64,000 bases of DNA from Candidatus Latescibacterota bacterium (GTDB lineage: Bacteria > Latescibacterota > UBA2968 > UBA8231): the NCBI GenBank assembly GCA_022827835.1, contig JAJEIO010000029.1:186001-250000 (forward strand), read 5' to 3'. Positions 28,044 through 36,729 of this stretch are shown here, one piece after another; positions within the stretch are counted from its first letter, which is position 1, and each line of letters starts with the position of its first letter. The notes below the pieces were generated by a model. It was not told the DNA's origin and searched no databases. It saw only the letters and a program-made list of their open reading frames with translations. The position numbers and the translations under genes are program-made.

Positions 28044-30569
28044 TCAAAATGCCTTCTTCGCACTCAGGCTCCAGTGCCCCTCTTGGTGATCCAGTCTGCG
28101 GGTGTATTCTACAGTGAGATAATCGAGTAGGGTCAGCGATAGGCCGAGCTCGTGGTGGAAGAGCGTAGGTGAGTCCTCGGCAAGATCCCAAACTCGGCCC
28201 GTGGCCCCGTGCAGTGCCCAGCCCAATCCCCAGCGCTGGGCGCGCCAGCCCAGCCCCAACCGCTCAAAGAGGCCGGTCCGCCAGCGCTGTTCCCAGAAAA
28301 ATCCCGCGTAGTGCTGGCCTGTGTATGGGCGGTTGCGCAGGGTTTTAAATGCGCCAAAGGGGGCGACGATCACCAGACCAGCCTCTAGGGTCCCGTGGCG
28401 CTGAATCGGCACCTGACCAAAACCCGCGCCGGCTTGGAGTCGGTAGTTGGACTCGGCTGGCCAGAGCCTGCCCTGCGCTGGCTCGACGTGCCAGTCGAGC
28501 TGGGCATCTAGGCGGGCAAAACGGGCAAAGCTCCCCATCCACTCGTCGCTGTACTCGGCCGCGAGCCGGGTGCGATGCCACGCCTTGGGGTCGAGTCCCC
28601 CCAGGTCGAGCACCAGCTCCAGCGAGGTCATGCGACCCGTGCGGATCGGGGGATTACTCCTGTAGGTCAGATCCCGGCCGGCGCAGAGATGCTTATAGAC
28701 ATAACTGTCTTTGGACTGCGTGCGGCAGAAGCTGAAGTCTGTCTCCTTGCGCAAATTGCGGTGCTGCTCTCGATTGAACGCCAGTGTCAGGATGCTGTGC
28801 TGCTGCGCGAAGCGATACCCCGCCTCGGCGCGCCAGCGGGTGCGCCAGTAGAAGTCGAAGTAGTCGTCGAGACTGAGCAGAAAGGGATAGCTGTTGTCGG
28901 CGAGTGTATAGAGCGACGAAGGATAGCGCGGAACGGTGCCGCGCTGGTAGTACAGGCCCGTGAAGCTGCGGCCATCTGCACCCCAGATGCGCTTCGATCC
29001 CGCGCCGGCAAAAAAGCGCCCGTGCCCGGTGTTATAGCCCCCTTTGAGATAAATCCCAGTACGCTGGCCGAGTAGGTTGGCACCGCGCCAGCGCGCGCCG
29101 AAATGCAGCGCATCGACGCGGTTGGTCCACAGCTCCGGCGTGAGCTTGCCCCTAGCTGCTGCCGGGATTTCTACTACGTGCTGGCCGAAGAACGTCAGAC
29201 TCGTGTCGAGGTGGACTCCGGTCGCCCCGGCGACGACATAGCGCAAGAGCGCGTCGTTGACCAAAGTTTTTTGTGCCAGCGGATCCTCCCCGATGACAGC
29301 GGGCACCTCCTCGCCCACCCGCTGTTCGTGAAGTCGGTAGAGTGCGGCGACCGCTTGCTCGGCCAGCGGCTCGAAGTCTTGTTGCAAGTCCGCAAAAGCC
29401 TGCGCTTCTCGGCGAGTCAAGGGCCACTCCGTTCGCCGTTTGTCTAGAAACTTGTCCCAGGTTGGCGAGTGCGGCTCGACCAAGAGCGCTTGTTCTACGG
29501 CGAACGCGTAATCGACCGACGGCGCGTCGAACTCATAGCCCCTGAACCGGGTCCAGCCGCGCAACCGCGCCTGCGGCGTGGGCGCGCCGCGCAGGCGACG
29601 GATGCGTTCGCCACCGGTTGTTGTGCCCAACCGCCCTTCGATCTCGTATTCGGTTTCCACTGGCAACCAAGCTCCATGCGCGAAGCGGGCAAAGTGCTGC
29701 TTGAGCCGGTAGCCAAGCCCGTTCTCGGTCGCGAAACCGGCCGGATGCAGCCGGCGATTTGGCCAAAGCTGCGCCTCCACTAGGGCATACTCGCCGTCTT
29801 GGACGACCAGCGCGCCCGTCCATCCGGGCAAGGCATTGGTTTTTGGCTGGATTGAGATGAAGTAGTGGCCGTCCTTGTGGCCGACCAGTTGGAAAGAGTA
29901 GTGCTCCAGTGCCTGTGGGTGCGTCGGCCCTGTGAAAATCTGTCCGTGGAGCGCGATTTCGTCGTCGTAGAGGTTGAACAGATACTTCGCCGCCGCAAAG
30001 ACCTGCATTGAAGCGCTCACGTTGGCCGTGTGCTTTTTGGCTTTTAACTGTTCGCGCAGTCCTTGGTCCCGATCCCAATACAGTTCGGCTAGGCTCTCGC
30101 GGACCGCCGCGATGTACTGATTACTGTAGAGTACCTGCCGCGTATGCGCCTCGACCCGGTAGCGGTGCGCAAGCGGTGCCCATGCGCGTTTGCGGCGGAT
30201 CACTTCGCGCATGATGCGCACCGCTGGGTCGTCGCCGTCGATAATCAGGCCCTCGATCTCAAGAGGTATCGGCTGCAAACGGAATTTTAGAGGGCCGGCC
30301 TCGGCCATCAGCAACTCAACGGGCGCGTATCCTATGTGCGTCGCCCTGAGCGTCACCGGCAATGCATCTACCACCAGCCGAAAGGCCCCCTTGCCATCGC
30401 CGATAGTCCCCCACGCTTGGCCTACCACCTCGATGTTGGCCCGCGGCAGGGCTTCTCCCGTCTCCGCATCGAGAACTACGCCCTGTACCACGACCTCGGC
30501 CTGAGAATCAGCCGCGCAGTATCCCAAAAGAAAGAAGGCAAACCAGACCATTACTATTGGCGGAAACAT
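28044..30569 (-). CDS. DUF5686-like outer-membrane protein with carboxypeptidase-regulatory-like N-terminal domain
   Basis: 841-residue predicted outer-membrane protein. Signal peptide (VWFAFFLLGYCAADSQA region), then a carboxypeptidase-regulatory-like domain (about 27-110; VVLDAETGEALPRANIEV, GKGAFRLVV). A middle domain with VRIMREVIRRKRAWAPL is followed by a C-terminal beta-barrel rich in alternating aromatic strands. This order matches the DUF5686 family of FCB-group bacteria. Function is unknown. It is encoded against the NMG genes and lies between mgdC and the rest of that locus. ATG at 30569 or the internal ATG at 30551 could start it; neither has a clear ribosome-binding site. Confidence 0.75.
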   Translation of the reverse strand: MFPPIVMVWFAFFLLGYCAADSQAEVVVQGVVLDAETGEALPRANIEVVGQAWGTIGDGKGAFRLVVDALPVTLRATHIGYAPVELLMAEAGPLKFRLQPIPLEIEGLIIDGDDPAVRIMREVIRRKRAWAPLAHRYRVEAHTRQVLYSNQYIAAVRESLAELYWDRDQGLREQLKAKKHTANVSASMQVFAAAKYLFNLYDDEIALHGQIFTGPTHPQALEHYSFQLVGHKDGHYFISIQPKTNALPGWTGALVVQDGEYALVEAQLWPNRRLHPAGFATENGLGYRLKQHFARFAHGAWLPVETEYEIEGRLGTTTGGERIRRLRGAPTPQARLRGWTRFRGYEFDAPSVDYAFAVEQALLVEPHSPTWDKFLDKRRTEWPLTRREAQAFADLQQDFEPLAEQAVAALYRLHEQRVGEEVPAVIGEDPLAQKTLVNDALLRYVVAGATGVHLDTSLTFFGQHVVEIPAAARGKLTPELWTNRVDALHFGARWRGANLLGQRTGIYLKGGYNTGHGRFFAGAGSKRIWGADGRSFTGLYYQRGTVPRYPSSLYTLADNSYPFLLSLDDYFDFYWRTRWRAEAGYRFAQQHSILTLAFNREQHRNLRKETDFSFCRTQSKDSYVYKHLCAGRDLTYRSNPPIRTGRMTSLELVLDLGGLDPKAWHRTRLAAEYSDEWMGSFARFARLDAQLDWHVEPAQGRLWPAESNYRLQAGAGFGQVPIQRHGTLEAGLVIVAPFGAFKTLRNRPYTGQHYAGFFWEQRWRTGLFERLGLGWRAQRWGLGWALHGATGRVWDLAEDSPTLFHHELGLSLTLLDYLTVEYTRRLDHQEGHWSLSAKKAF

Positions 30570-30817
30570 ACGCTGGAATGACTAAACAGTATAGGCAAAG
30601 GTTCCAAAAGAGCACTCTCCGTTTGCCTCGCTCTCCCGCCCATCCTATCCTTAGCCAATGCCCATGCTCACCGCTGTGTTGCTCTGTTTTAGCTGCCGCG
30701 CCGATCCCCTAGCCCGACCCCAACTCCCGATGTATGGTAAGAGACCTTCGCTAAATGTCCACAGGGCCTTGGTAGCGTATCAGACGTTGTCGGGGCGGCG
30801 CTAGGAAAGGACTGGTC

Positions 30818-32782
30818 TTGCTCCGACAAATACCGGCTGTCTATCGCCAGAGCGTAGTGCGCCGCGACCAGACCACGGGCCGGGGTGCTACGGGGCGCGC
30901 TCTGATTACCGGCGGCCTCTTGGCGGCCCTCATCGCCATCGGCGTGCCCTATGGGGGCATGGTGATGCAAGGATCGCGGCTAGGGCTTTCGTCGGCGACG
31001 CCCGCGGCGTTTTTCTTGTTGTTCGTGCTGCTGCTGACTGTTCAGGTGGCACTGGGGGCTATGCGACGGGAGTGGGCATTTGGCCGCGGCGAGTTGCTGA
31101 CGATCTTTGCGATGATGGCAGTGGCCACGGCCATTCCCACGCGCGGCGTAGTGGGGCTGCTGCTGCCGATGATCACCGGCACTTTCTACTACGCTACTCC
31201 AGAAAACCAGTGGGCCGAGTTGATCCACCCCCATTTGGCCGACTGGATGGTCGTCGCGGACATAGAGGCTATCAGGGACTTTTACGAGGGCGTGGGGCGC
31301 AATGCGTCGATTCCTTGGGATGCTTGGTTGGTGCCCTTGGGGCGCTGGTTGGCGTTCTATGCGGCGTTCTATCTGTCTCTGATATGTCTGATGAATATCC
31401 TGCGCCGCCAGTGGGTCGATAACGAGCGGCTGGCCTATCCCTTAGCGCAAGTGCCGCTGGCTATGATCCAAGGCGCGGAGGAAAGCCGACTCGCGCCCTT
31501 TTTCCGCCAGCGTCTCGTCTGGCTGGGCTTGGCCATTCCCTTTGTCCTCGGCAGTTTAGAGGCTCTGCATCACTATTTCCCCGCCATGCCTTCGCCCGTA
31601 CTGGAGACGCGGCTGTCGCTGCTGCGGCAGATCGTGGTCTTGCGCCTCGACGTAAACTTCCTGATGCTCGGCTTCGCCTACCTCATCGGCGTCCAGCTTT
31701 CCTTTAGTCTTTGGGTTTTCTATCTGCTCCACGCCCTGCAAGAGGGCTTGTTGCACACTCTGCATTTGCAGCATACCGCCGAAGTGGGGACGTGGTCCGA
31801 TGCGGGGATGGGGCACCAGATGATAGGGGCCTGCGCCGTGCTCGTCGTTTATGGCTTGTGGACGGCCCGCGCCCATCTGGCCGAGGTCGGTCGCCGCTTT
31901 TTGCGTCCTGGGCAAGACGAAGAGGAAATGGCGTCCTATCGCTTTTCCGTCGTCGGTTTGGTCTTGGGTACGGTGGGCATGGTGCTGTGGCTGTGGCAGA
32001 GCGGATTGCCGATGTGGATCGCCGCGCTGGTGGTGGTGGTTGCGCTGGGTCTTTTGGTTGCGCTGACGCGCATCATCGCCGAGGCTGGTACTCCCACTAT
32101 TACTTCGGGCATGATTCCCGCTGGATTTACCATCGGTGCTGTGGGTGTGCCAGCCTTGGGTGCGCCGGGTGTGGTGGCGCTGGGCTACACCTTGGTCTGG
32201 GTCGGCGACCTGTTGGTTTTTATGACCGCTCCCTTGGCCAATAGCTTGCGCTTGGGCAGCGAGTTGGCGGGGGACCGCCGCCGGTTGCTGTGGGGCTTGG
32301 CTGCGGCCATGCTCATCAGCCTTGTGCTATCGACTTGGTACACGCTGCGCTTGGCCTATACGCACGGAGCCGTCAACCTACATCAGCAGTACTTTTCTAC
32401 CTTTGCGGCTGAGCCATCCAAGTTCGCCGCGCAAAAACTACTCCATCCCACCGGCCCGGACGCCATTGGCTGGCTGTGGACCGGTGGCGGTGCGCTGTTG
32501 ATGAGTGCGCTGATTGGTGCGCGCAACTACTGGGCTTGGTGGCCGCTGCATCCTTTGGGTTTTGCCGCGAGTATGGCCTGGGTTATGAACCATATCTGGT
32601 TCGCGATTTTTCTCGCTTGGTTCGTCAAGACCTTAGTGCTCCGCTTTGGGGGCGCGGCTCTTTACCACAAGACGGTGCCTTTTTTTCTCGGCATAGCCCT
32701 CGGCCAAGTCGTCACTGCGGGGATCTGGCTCATCGTCGATGGGTTCACGGGGGCGGTGGGCAATCGTCTGCCGGTGTATTAA
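30818..32782 (+). CDS. Large polytopic membrane protein, DUF6785-like (paralogue of the gene at 36730-38880)
   Basis: 654-residue integral membrane protein with many hydrophobic helices and conserved segments FYYATPENQWAELIHPHL, PWDAWLVPLGRWLAFYAAF, NERLAYPLAQVPLAMI and RIIAEAGTPTITSGMIPAG. The last loop and helix are WWPLHPLGFAASMAWVMNHIW. The paralogue in this window carries the same landmarks. Families like this are common in Poribacteria, Planctomycetes and related lineages and are annotated as DUF6785; transport is suspected but unproved. TTG start at 30818 with AGGAAAGG at 30803-30810. It ends 24 bases before a HigA-like stub. Confidence 0.8.
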   Translation: MLRQIPAVYRQSVVRRDQTTGRGATGRALITGGLLAALIAIGVPYGGMVMQGSRLGLSSATPAAFFLLFVLLLTVQVALGAMRREWAFGRGELLTIFAMMAVATAIPTRGVVGLLLPMITGTFYYATPENQWAELIHPHLADWMVVADIEAIRDFYEGVGRNASIPWDAWLVPLGRWLAFYAAFYLSLICLMNILRRQWVDNERLAYPLAQVPLAMIQGAEESRLAPFFRQRLVWLGLAIPFVLGSLEALHHYFPAMPSPVLETRLSLLRQIVVLRLDVNFLMLGFAYLIGVQLSFSLWVFYLLHALQEGLLHTLHLQHTAEVGTWSDAGMGHQMIGACAVLVVYGLWTARAHLAEVGRRFLRPGQDEEEMASYRFSVVGLVLGTVGMVLWLWQSGLPMWIAALVVVVALGLLVALTRIIAEAGTPTITSGMIPAGFTIGAVGVPALGAPGVVALGYTLVWVGDLLVFMTAPLANSLRLGSELAGDRRRLLWGLAAAMLISLVLSTWYTLRLAYTHGAVNLHQQYFSTFAAEPSKFAAQKLLHPTGPDAIGWLWTGGGALLMSALIGARNYWAWWPLHPLGFAASMAWVMNHIWFAIFLAWFVKTLVLRFGGAALYHKTVPFFLGIALGQVVTAGIWLIVDGFTGAVGNRLPVY

Positions 32783-32806
32783 TTTTTGTTGAGGGGGAGT
32801 AAGAAC

Positions 32807-32899
32807 ATGAGTGTGAGGAACGGTATGAGACCGATACATCCGGGTGAGATATTGTGCGAGGAGCTTGAGATGAACTCTGAGCGATGGATTCGTATCTGA
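32807..32899 (+). pseudogene. Truncated HigA-family antitoxin N-terminus
   Basis: A 30-codon open frame with a strong ribosome-binding site (GAGGGGGAG, 32791-32799). It encodes MSVRNGMRPIHPGEILCEEL, then EMNSERWIRI and a stop. RPIHPGEILxEE is the conserved start of HigA/VapI antitoxins, which normally continue into a helix-turn-helix; that domain is missing. No HigB toxin is adjacent. It abuts the displaced mgdD gene by 21 bases and may mark a recombination junction or act as a translated leader. Confidence 0.7.
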
Positions 32900-32920
32900 C
32901 CGATGATCGGCTATAAGACG

Positions 32921-33481
32921 ATGACCACAACGCGCAAAAGCCCCATCGCCCATCTCGTCGCCGACGCACCCGCTCCGGTGCAGGCCGCTTTGCACCATCC
33001 GGTTGATATGGTCAAGCTCGGGGCCAAAGGTCCGCGTTTGGTCGAGTGGGCTGAGCAGCACGCGCTTGCCCTGCCGGAGCGGATATACGACACGCGGCCC
33101 GTAGGAGCGGATGGGGTTTTGGCGCGGGTGGGCGCGGGCGAACTGATCTTGGAGTGTCGGCTCGAAGATGAGCTATGGGCGCGTCTGAACGCGGCGGTGG
33201 AAGCTGCGGAGGGTGGGGTCTATCGGGTGGAGCAGCAGTCGGTGACCTTGGTGGTGCAAGGGGATGATGCCGAGGGCATTTTGCTGCAAGCGTGCGCAGT
33301 GGATTTGGCTCGTGAGCCAGCAGGGCGGATGGTGTATACGCAGGTGGCCGGGGCGGCTTGCGCGGTGTTGCCGCACGGCGGGGAGTACCGTCTGTGGGTC
33401 GATTACAGCTTGGCGGCCTATCTGTGGGAAGCGCTCGCCGCTATTGCCGAGGATATTACTTGCGCCAAAACGCCGGACTGA
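32921..33481 (+). CDS. mgdD: N-methylglutamate dehydrogenase subunit D (sarcosine oxidase gamma-like)
   Basis: 186-residue protein matching the SoxG/PF04268 family. RKSPIAHLV lies near the start, followed by VGAGELILECRLEDELWARL and VTLVVQGDDAEGILLQACAVDL. It continues with GRMVYTQVAGAACAVLPHGG and RLWVDYSLAAYLWEALAAIAED. This order (GPxA-like turn, CxxDL, GxxxxT, then SxAxYLWxxL) is the gamma-subunit pattern. It completes the MgdABCD set but is 4.9 kb from mgdC. I chose ATG 32921 (MTTTRKSPIAHL); ATG 32903 would add six residues. Its 3' end overlaps the convergent trkH by 26 bases. Confidence 0.78.
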   Translation: MTTTRKSPIAHLVADAPAPVQAALHHPVDMVKLGAKGPRLVEWAEQHALALPERIYDTRPVGADGVLARVGAGELILECRLEDELWARLNAAVEAAEGGVYRVEQQSVTLVVQGDDAEGILLQACAVDLAREPAGRMVYTQVAGAACAVLPHGGEYRLWVDYSLAAYLWEALAAIAEDITCAKTPD

Positions 33482-34904
33482 ACAGCACCAAGAGCGTAAA
33501 AACTTCCAGTCTCCCAATCAGCATAGCAAAGCAGAGGATCCACTTGGCGACCGAATTGATGTCGCCGTAGTGGTGGACGACTTCCCCTAGGCCCGGTCCT
33601 AAGTTGTTGATGCAGGCGGCTACCGCTGAAAAAGACGTGGTCAGATCCAAGTCGGTGGCGAGCACGGCGAGGAACATGAGCGTGAACGTCAGCACGTACA
33701 CCGAGAAAAACCCCCACACCGCTTCCATCACCCGATCGGGAACAGCCCGCAGCCCCACCTTGATGGGGAGGACGGCGTTGGGGTGGATCAGGCGCGTGAT
33801 CTCTCGGCTGCCCTGCTTTAGAATGAGCAGCAGGCGCATCACTTTAATGCCCCCTGCCGTCGAGCCGGCGCAGCCGCCAGTAAACGAGCCGAGGAACAAC
33901 AAAAACGGCAGCACGCTGGGCCAGACCGAATGGTCTGCAATGCTAAATCCCGTGGTGGTGACAATGGACACGGTGGCGAAGAGGCCGTAGCGCAGGGACG
34001 CGAGCGCGTCGTACTCGTTGTGGGTAAAGAGGATCAGATAGGCGATTAGGGCGGTGATTAGCAAAATGACTAGGTAGGTGCGGCATTCAGGGTCGATGCG
34101 ATACGGATGCAGGGACCGCTGGCGAAAGGCGTAAAAGTGCAGCGTGAAGTTGATGCCCGATAGCACGATAAAAAAGATGGCGACTAGTTCGATGGCTTGG
34201 CTGTTAAAAAAGCCGATGCTGGCGTCGTGGGTGGAAAAGCCGCCGATGGCAACCGTTGAAAAGCTGTGGGCGATGGCGTCGAACGGTTCCATGCCAGCCA
34301 GCCAATAGGCCAAGGCACAGGCCACGGTCAAACTCAAGTAGATGTACCAAAGGGCTTTGGCGGTCTGGGTGATCCTCGGCGTTAGCTTTGAATCCTTGAT
34401 GGGGCCGGTGATCTCAGCGCGAAAAAGCTGCATGCCGCCGATGCCGAGCATGGGCAATACGGCAATGGCGAGGACGATGATACCCATGCCGCCCAACCAC
34501 TGGAGTTGCTGGCGGTATAACAAGATGGAGCGGGGTAGGTCGTCTAGGCCTTGGATGACGGTGGCACCGGTCGTGGTCAAGCCGGAGAGGGACTCAAATA
34601 CGGCGTCGGTAAAGCTCAGTTCAGGCTGGTCGGACAGCATCAGCGGGAAGGAGCCGTAAAAGCCCAAGACGGCCCAGAACAAGACTGTTACCAAAAAGCC
34701 GTCCCTGATCCGCAACTCGGCGCGCTGCTTGCGCGTGGGCAACCAACACGCAAGCCCGGTGACGAGCGTAATGGCAAAGGCCAACAGAAAGGCGGTTGCC
34801 GCTCCGTCGCGGTAGAGGAGGGATACGCCGGCGGGCACTAACATGCTAACGCTAAACAGCGTCAGCAGGACGCCTAGTACCCGAAATACAACTGCGGAGC
34901 GCAT
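33456..34904 (-). CDS. trkH: TrkH-family potassium uptake protein, membrane subunit
   Basis: 482-residue potassium channel-like transporter with four pore-loop repeats. Selectivity-filter-like segments are visible: LTTTGATVIQGL, FSTVAIGGFSTHDASIGFF, TVSIVTTTGFSIADHS and AVAACINNLGPGLGEV. The N-terminal hydrophobic helices and the FLGSFTGGCAGSTAGGIKVMRLL segment are typical of TrkH. Encoded ten bases after trkA on the same strand, so transcribed as trkA-trkH. TrkA would gate it by NAD(H) or nucleotide binding. Confidence 0.93.
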   Translation of the reverse strand: MRSAVVFRVLGVLLTLFSVSMLVPAGVSLLYRDGAATAFLLAFAITLVTGLACWLPTRKQRAELRIRDGFLVTVLFWAVLGFYGSFPLMLSDQPELSFTDAVFESLSGLTTTGATVIQGLDDLPRSILLYRQQLQWLGGMGIIVLAIAVLPMLGIGGMQLFRAEITGPIKDSKLTPRITQTAKALWYIYLSLTVACALAYWLAGMEPFDAIAHSFSTVAIGGFSTHDASIGFFNSQAIELVAIFFIVLSGINFTLHFYAFRQRSLHPYRIDPECRTYLVILLITALIAYLILFTHNEYDALASLRYGLFATVSIVTTTGFSIADHSVWPSVLPFLLFLGSFTGGCAGSTAGGIKVMRLLLILKQGSREITRLIHPNAVLPIKVGLRAVPDRVMEAVWGFFSVYVLTFTLMFLAVLATDLDLTTSFSAVAACINNLGPGLGEVVHHYGDINSVAKWILCFAMLIGRLEVFTLLVLFSPAFWRK

Positions 34905-34914
34905 GCGTTCCCGT

Positions 34915-36258
34915 TCAATCCCCGAAAATTTTTCTCACTTCCTCGTGGACGTAGTGCCGGGCGAAGACCACGGCTTTGTCTCCGGGGTGGATGAGCGTAT
35001 CTCCACGGGGGATGACCACACTATCGCCGTGGACGACAGCGCCGATGATCGAGTCCCTAGGCAGGCGGATGGAGATCAGGGGTTTTTGGGTGATCTTGCT
35101 GCCGCCGTGGGCGATGTACTCGACGGCTTCCACGTCGAGGCCAGGTAGGCCGGCGATGGAGGCGATGCGCTGGTGCCGCACGTAGCGCTGGACGGCGTTG
35201 ACGGTCAGGAGCTGTTTGCTCAACACCGAATCTAGGCCGATGGCCGGAGTGATGGGCATGTAATCGACGTTGTTGACCAAGGCAATGGCGCGCGGCACTT
35301 CAAGGTGCCTGGCGACCAGCGTCGAGATGATGTTGACCTCGTCGTTGCCAGTAACGGCGATAAAGGCGTCCATGTCGGCGAGTCCCTCGACGGCCAACAG
35401 GTCGTAGTCCGTGCCGTCGCCTTGGATGACTAGCACGTTGGCGAGTTGGTCGGCGATTTGTCGGGACCGATCGGCGCGACTTTCGATGAGCCTGACGCGC
35501 ATCTCTGAGGAAAGCTCTTGGGCGACGAATTGGCCGATGAGGCCGCCGCCGAGGATTGCAATATCCTCGATGCGATGGTCGGCTAGCCCGGTCAAGCTGA
35601 CCACGGAGGGGATGAAGTCGGGATCGCTGATGACGAAAATCCGGTCTTCTGGCAGCAGCGTGGTGTTGCCGCGGGGGATCAAGGTCTGCTGTTTGCGCTG
35701 GATGGCGACGAGGCGCATGGGAATATCGGCAAACTGCCGGCCCAATTCGGTCAGAGGAGCGTGAAGCAGGGAGGACTGGTGGTCGAGACGCATGCCGAGC
35801 AAGACGAGCTTGCCCTCGGCAAACTCGACTAGATCGGTGGCACTGGACTGGCGGATGAGGCGGATGATGGCGTCGGCGGTTTCCTTTTCGGGGTGGATGA
35901 ACTGATCGACGCCGAGCTCTTGAGGACTGAAAATAAAATCAGGCGCGGTGAATTCGGGATTGCGGATGCGGGCGATGGCCGATTGGACGCCTAGCTTCTT
36001 GGCCATTCTACAGGCGAGCAGGTTGACCTCGTCGTTGGTGGTCATGGCGGCGACGAGATCCACCTTCTCGATGCCGAGCCCGCGCAAGTCCTGCAAACTA
36101 GTGCCATTGCCCTCGGCGACGATGATGTCGAGCTGTTCGCTGACGCGCTTGACACGGCTGGGATCGGTGTCAATCTGGGTAATATCGTGCCCGTCTTGGC
36201 TCAGTTGCTTGCTCAACTGAAAGCCGATGGCTCCGGCACCTATGACCAAAATGTGCAT
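34915..36258 (-). CDS. trkA: TrkA, NAD-binding regulatory subunit of Trk potassium uptake
   Basis: 447-residue peripheral membrane protein with duplicated RCK modules. The first Rossmann fold is MHILVIGAGAIGFQLSKQL and the second is IAILGGGLIGQFVAQEL (about 233). Both are followed by acidic adenine-binding strands (VAEGNGTSLQDL and VIQGDGTDYDLL), with two RCK-C domains. Length is normal for TrkA. It lies directly upstream of trkH and divergent from nothing; a 70-base gap separates it from rhaM, which is on the same strand. Confidence 0.93.
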   Translation of the reverse strand: MHILVIGAGAIGFQLSKQLSQDGHDITQIDTDPSRVKRVSEQLDIIVAEGNGTSLQDLRGLGIEKVDLVAAMTTNDEVNLLACRMAKKLGVQSAIARIRNPEFTAPDFIFSPQELGVDQFIHPEKETADAIIRLIRQSSATDLVEFAEGKLVLLGMRLDHQSSLLHAPLTELGRQFADIPMRLVAIQRKQQTLIPRGNTTLLPEDRIFVISDPDFIPSVVSLTGLADHRIEDIAILGGGLIGQFVAQELSSEMRVRLIESRADRSRQIADQLANVLVIQGDGTDYDLLAVEGLADMDAFIAVTGNDEVNIISTLVARHLEVPRAIALVNNVDYMPITPAIGLDSVLSKQLLTVNAVQRYVRHQRIASIAGLPGLDVEAVEYIAHGGSKITQKPLISIRLPRDSIIGAVVHGDSVVIPRGDTLIHPGDKAVVFARHYVHEEVRKIFGD

Positions 36259-36328
36259 GATTTTTCAGGCAAATTCCGCAGCGAAGTTATGGTCTAGAAG
36301 CTAAGGACGATGTGCTGCCAACGCTAAC

Positions 36329-36643
36329 TCAGTCGATGTGGAAGACTTCGCGCAGATCCTTGGCAATAGGGCTGTCGTCCGGGTTGGAGGCCATGATGTC
36401 CTTCATGTAGGTCCACCACCGGCGGCAGTCCGGCGTTTCGGCGATGCGATTCCAGCGCTCTTCGTCCTCAATTTCCACATAGGCAAAAAGCTGGTGGGTG
36501 TCTGCGTCGAGGAAGATGGAGTAGTTGTGGACGCCGTGGTCTTTGAGGGTCTGCTCCAACTCGGGCCAGATGGGGTTGTGGCGCTTTTCGTATTCGGCGT
36601 GTTGGTCGGGATTGACCTGCATGACAAAGGCTTTGCGAATCAC
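36329..36643 (-). CDS. rhaM: L-rhamnose mutarotase
   Basis: 104-residue dimeric ferredoxin-like fold enzyme that interconverts rhamnose anomers. Conserved features visible: [24 protein letters not shown] (split: [17 protein letters not shown] then NPIWPEL) with the catalytic His near 22, [18 protein letters not shown] and [11 protein letters not shown]. Length matches the family exactly. No other rhamnose catabolic gene is in the window. The DUF6785-like gene upstream on the same strand may be functionally linked, which is speculation. Confidence 0.92.
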   Translation of the reverse strand: MIRKAFVMQVNPDQHAEYEKRHNPIWPELEQTLKDHGVHNYSIFLDADTHQLFAYVEIEDEERWNRIAETPDCRRWWTYMKDIMASNPDDSPIAKDLREVFHID

Positions 36644-36729
36644 GGTTGTCTGCTCCTTTTCTTAAAGTTATGCCAAGTGTCTGGCATTTAGCCCGCTGAG
36701 TCAAATTAAGCGTATATTGCGGGGCCAAA

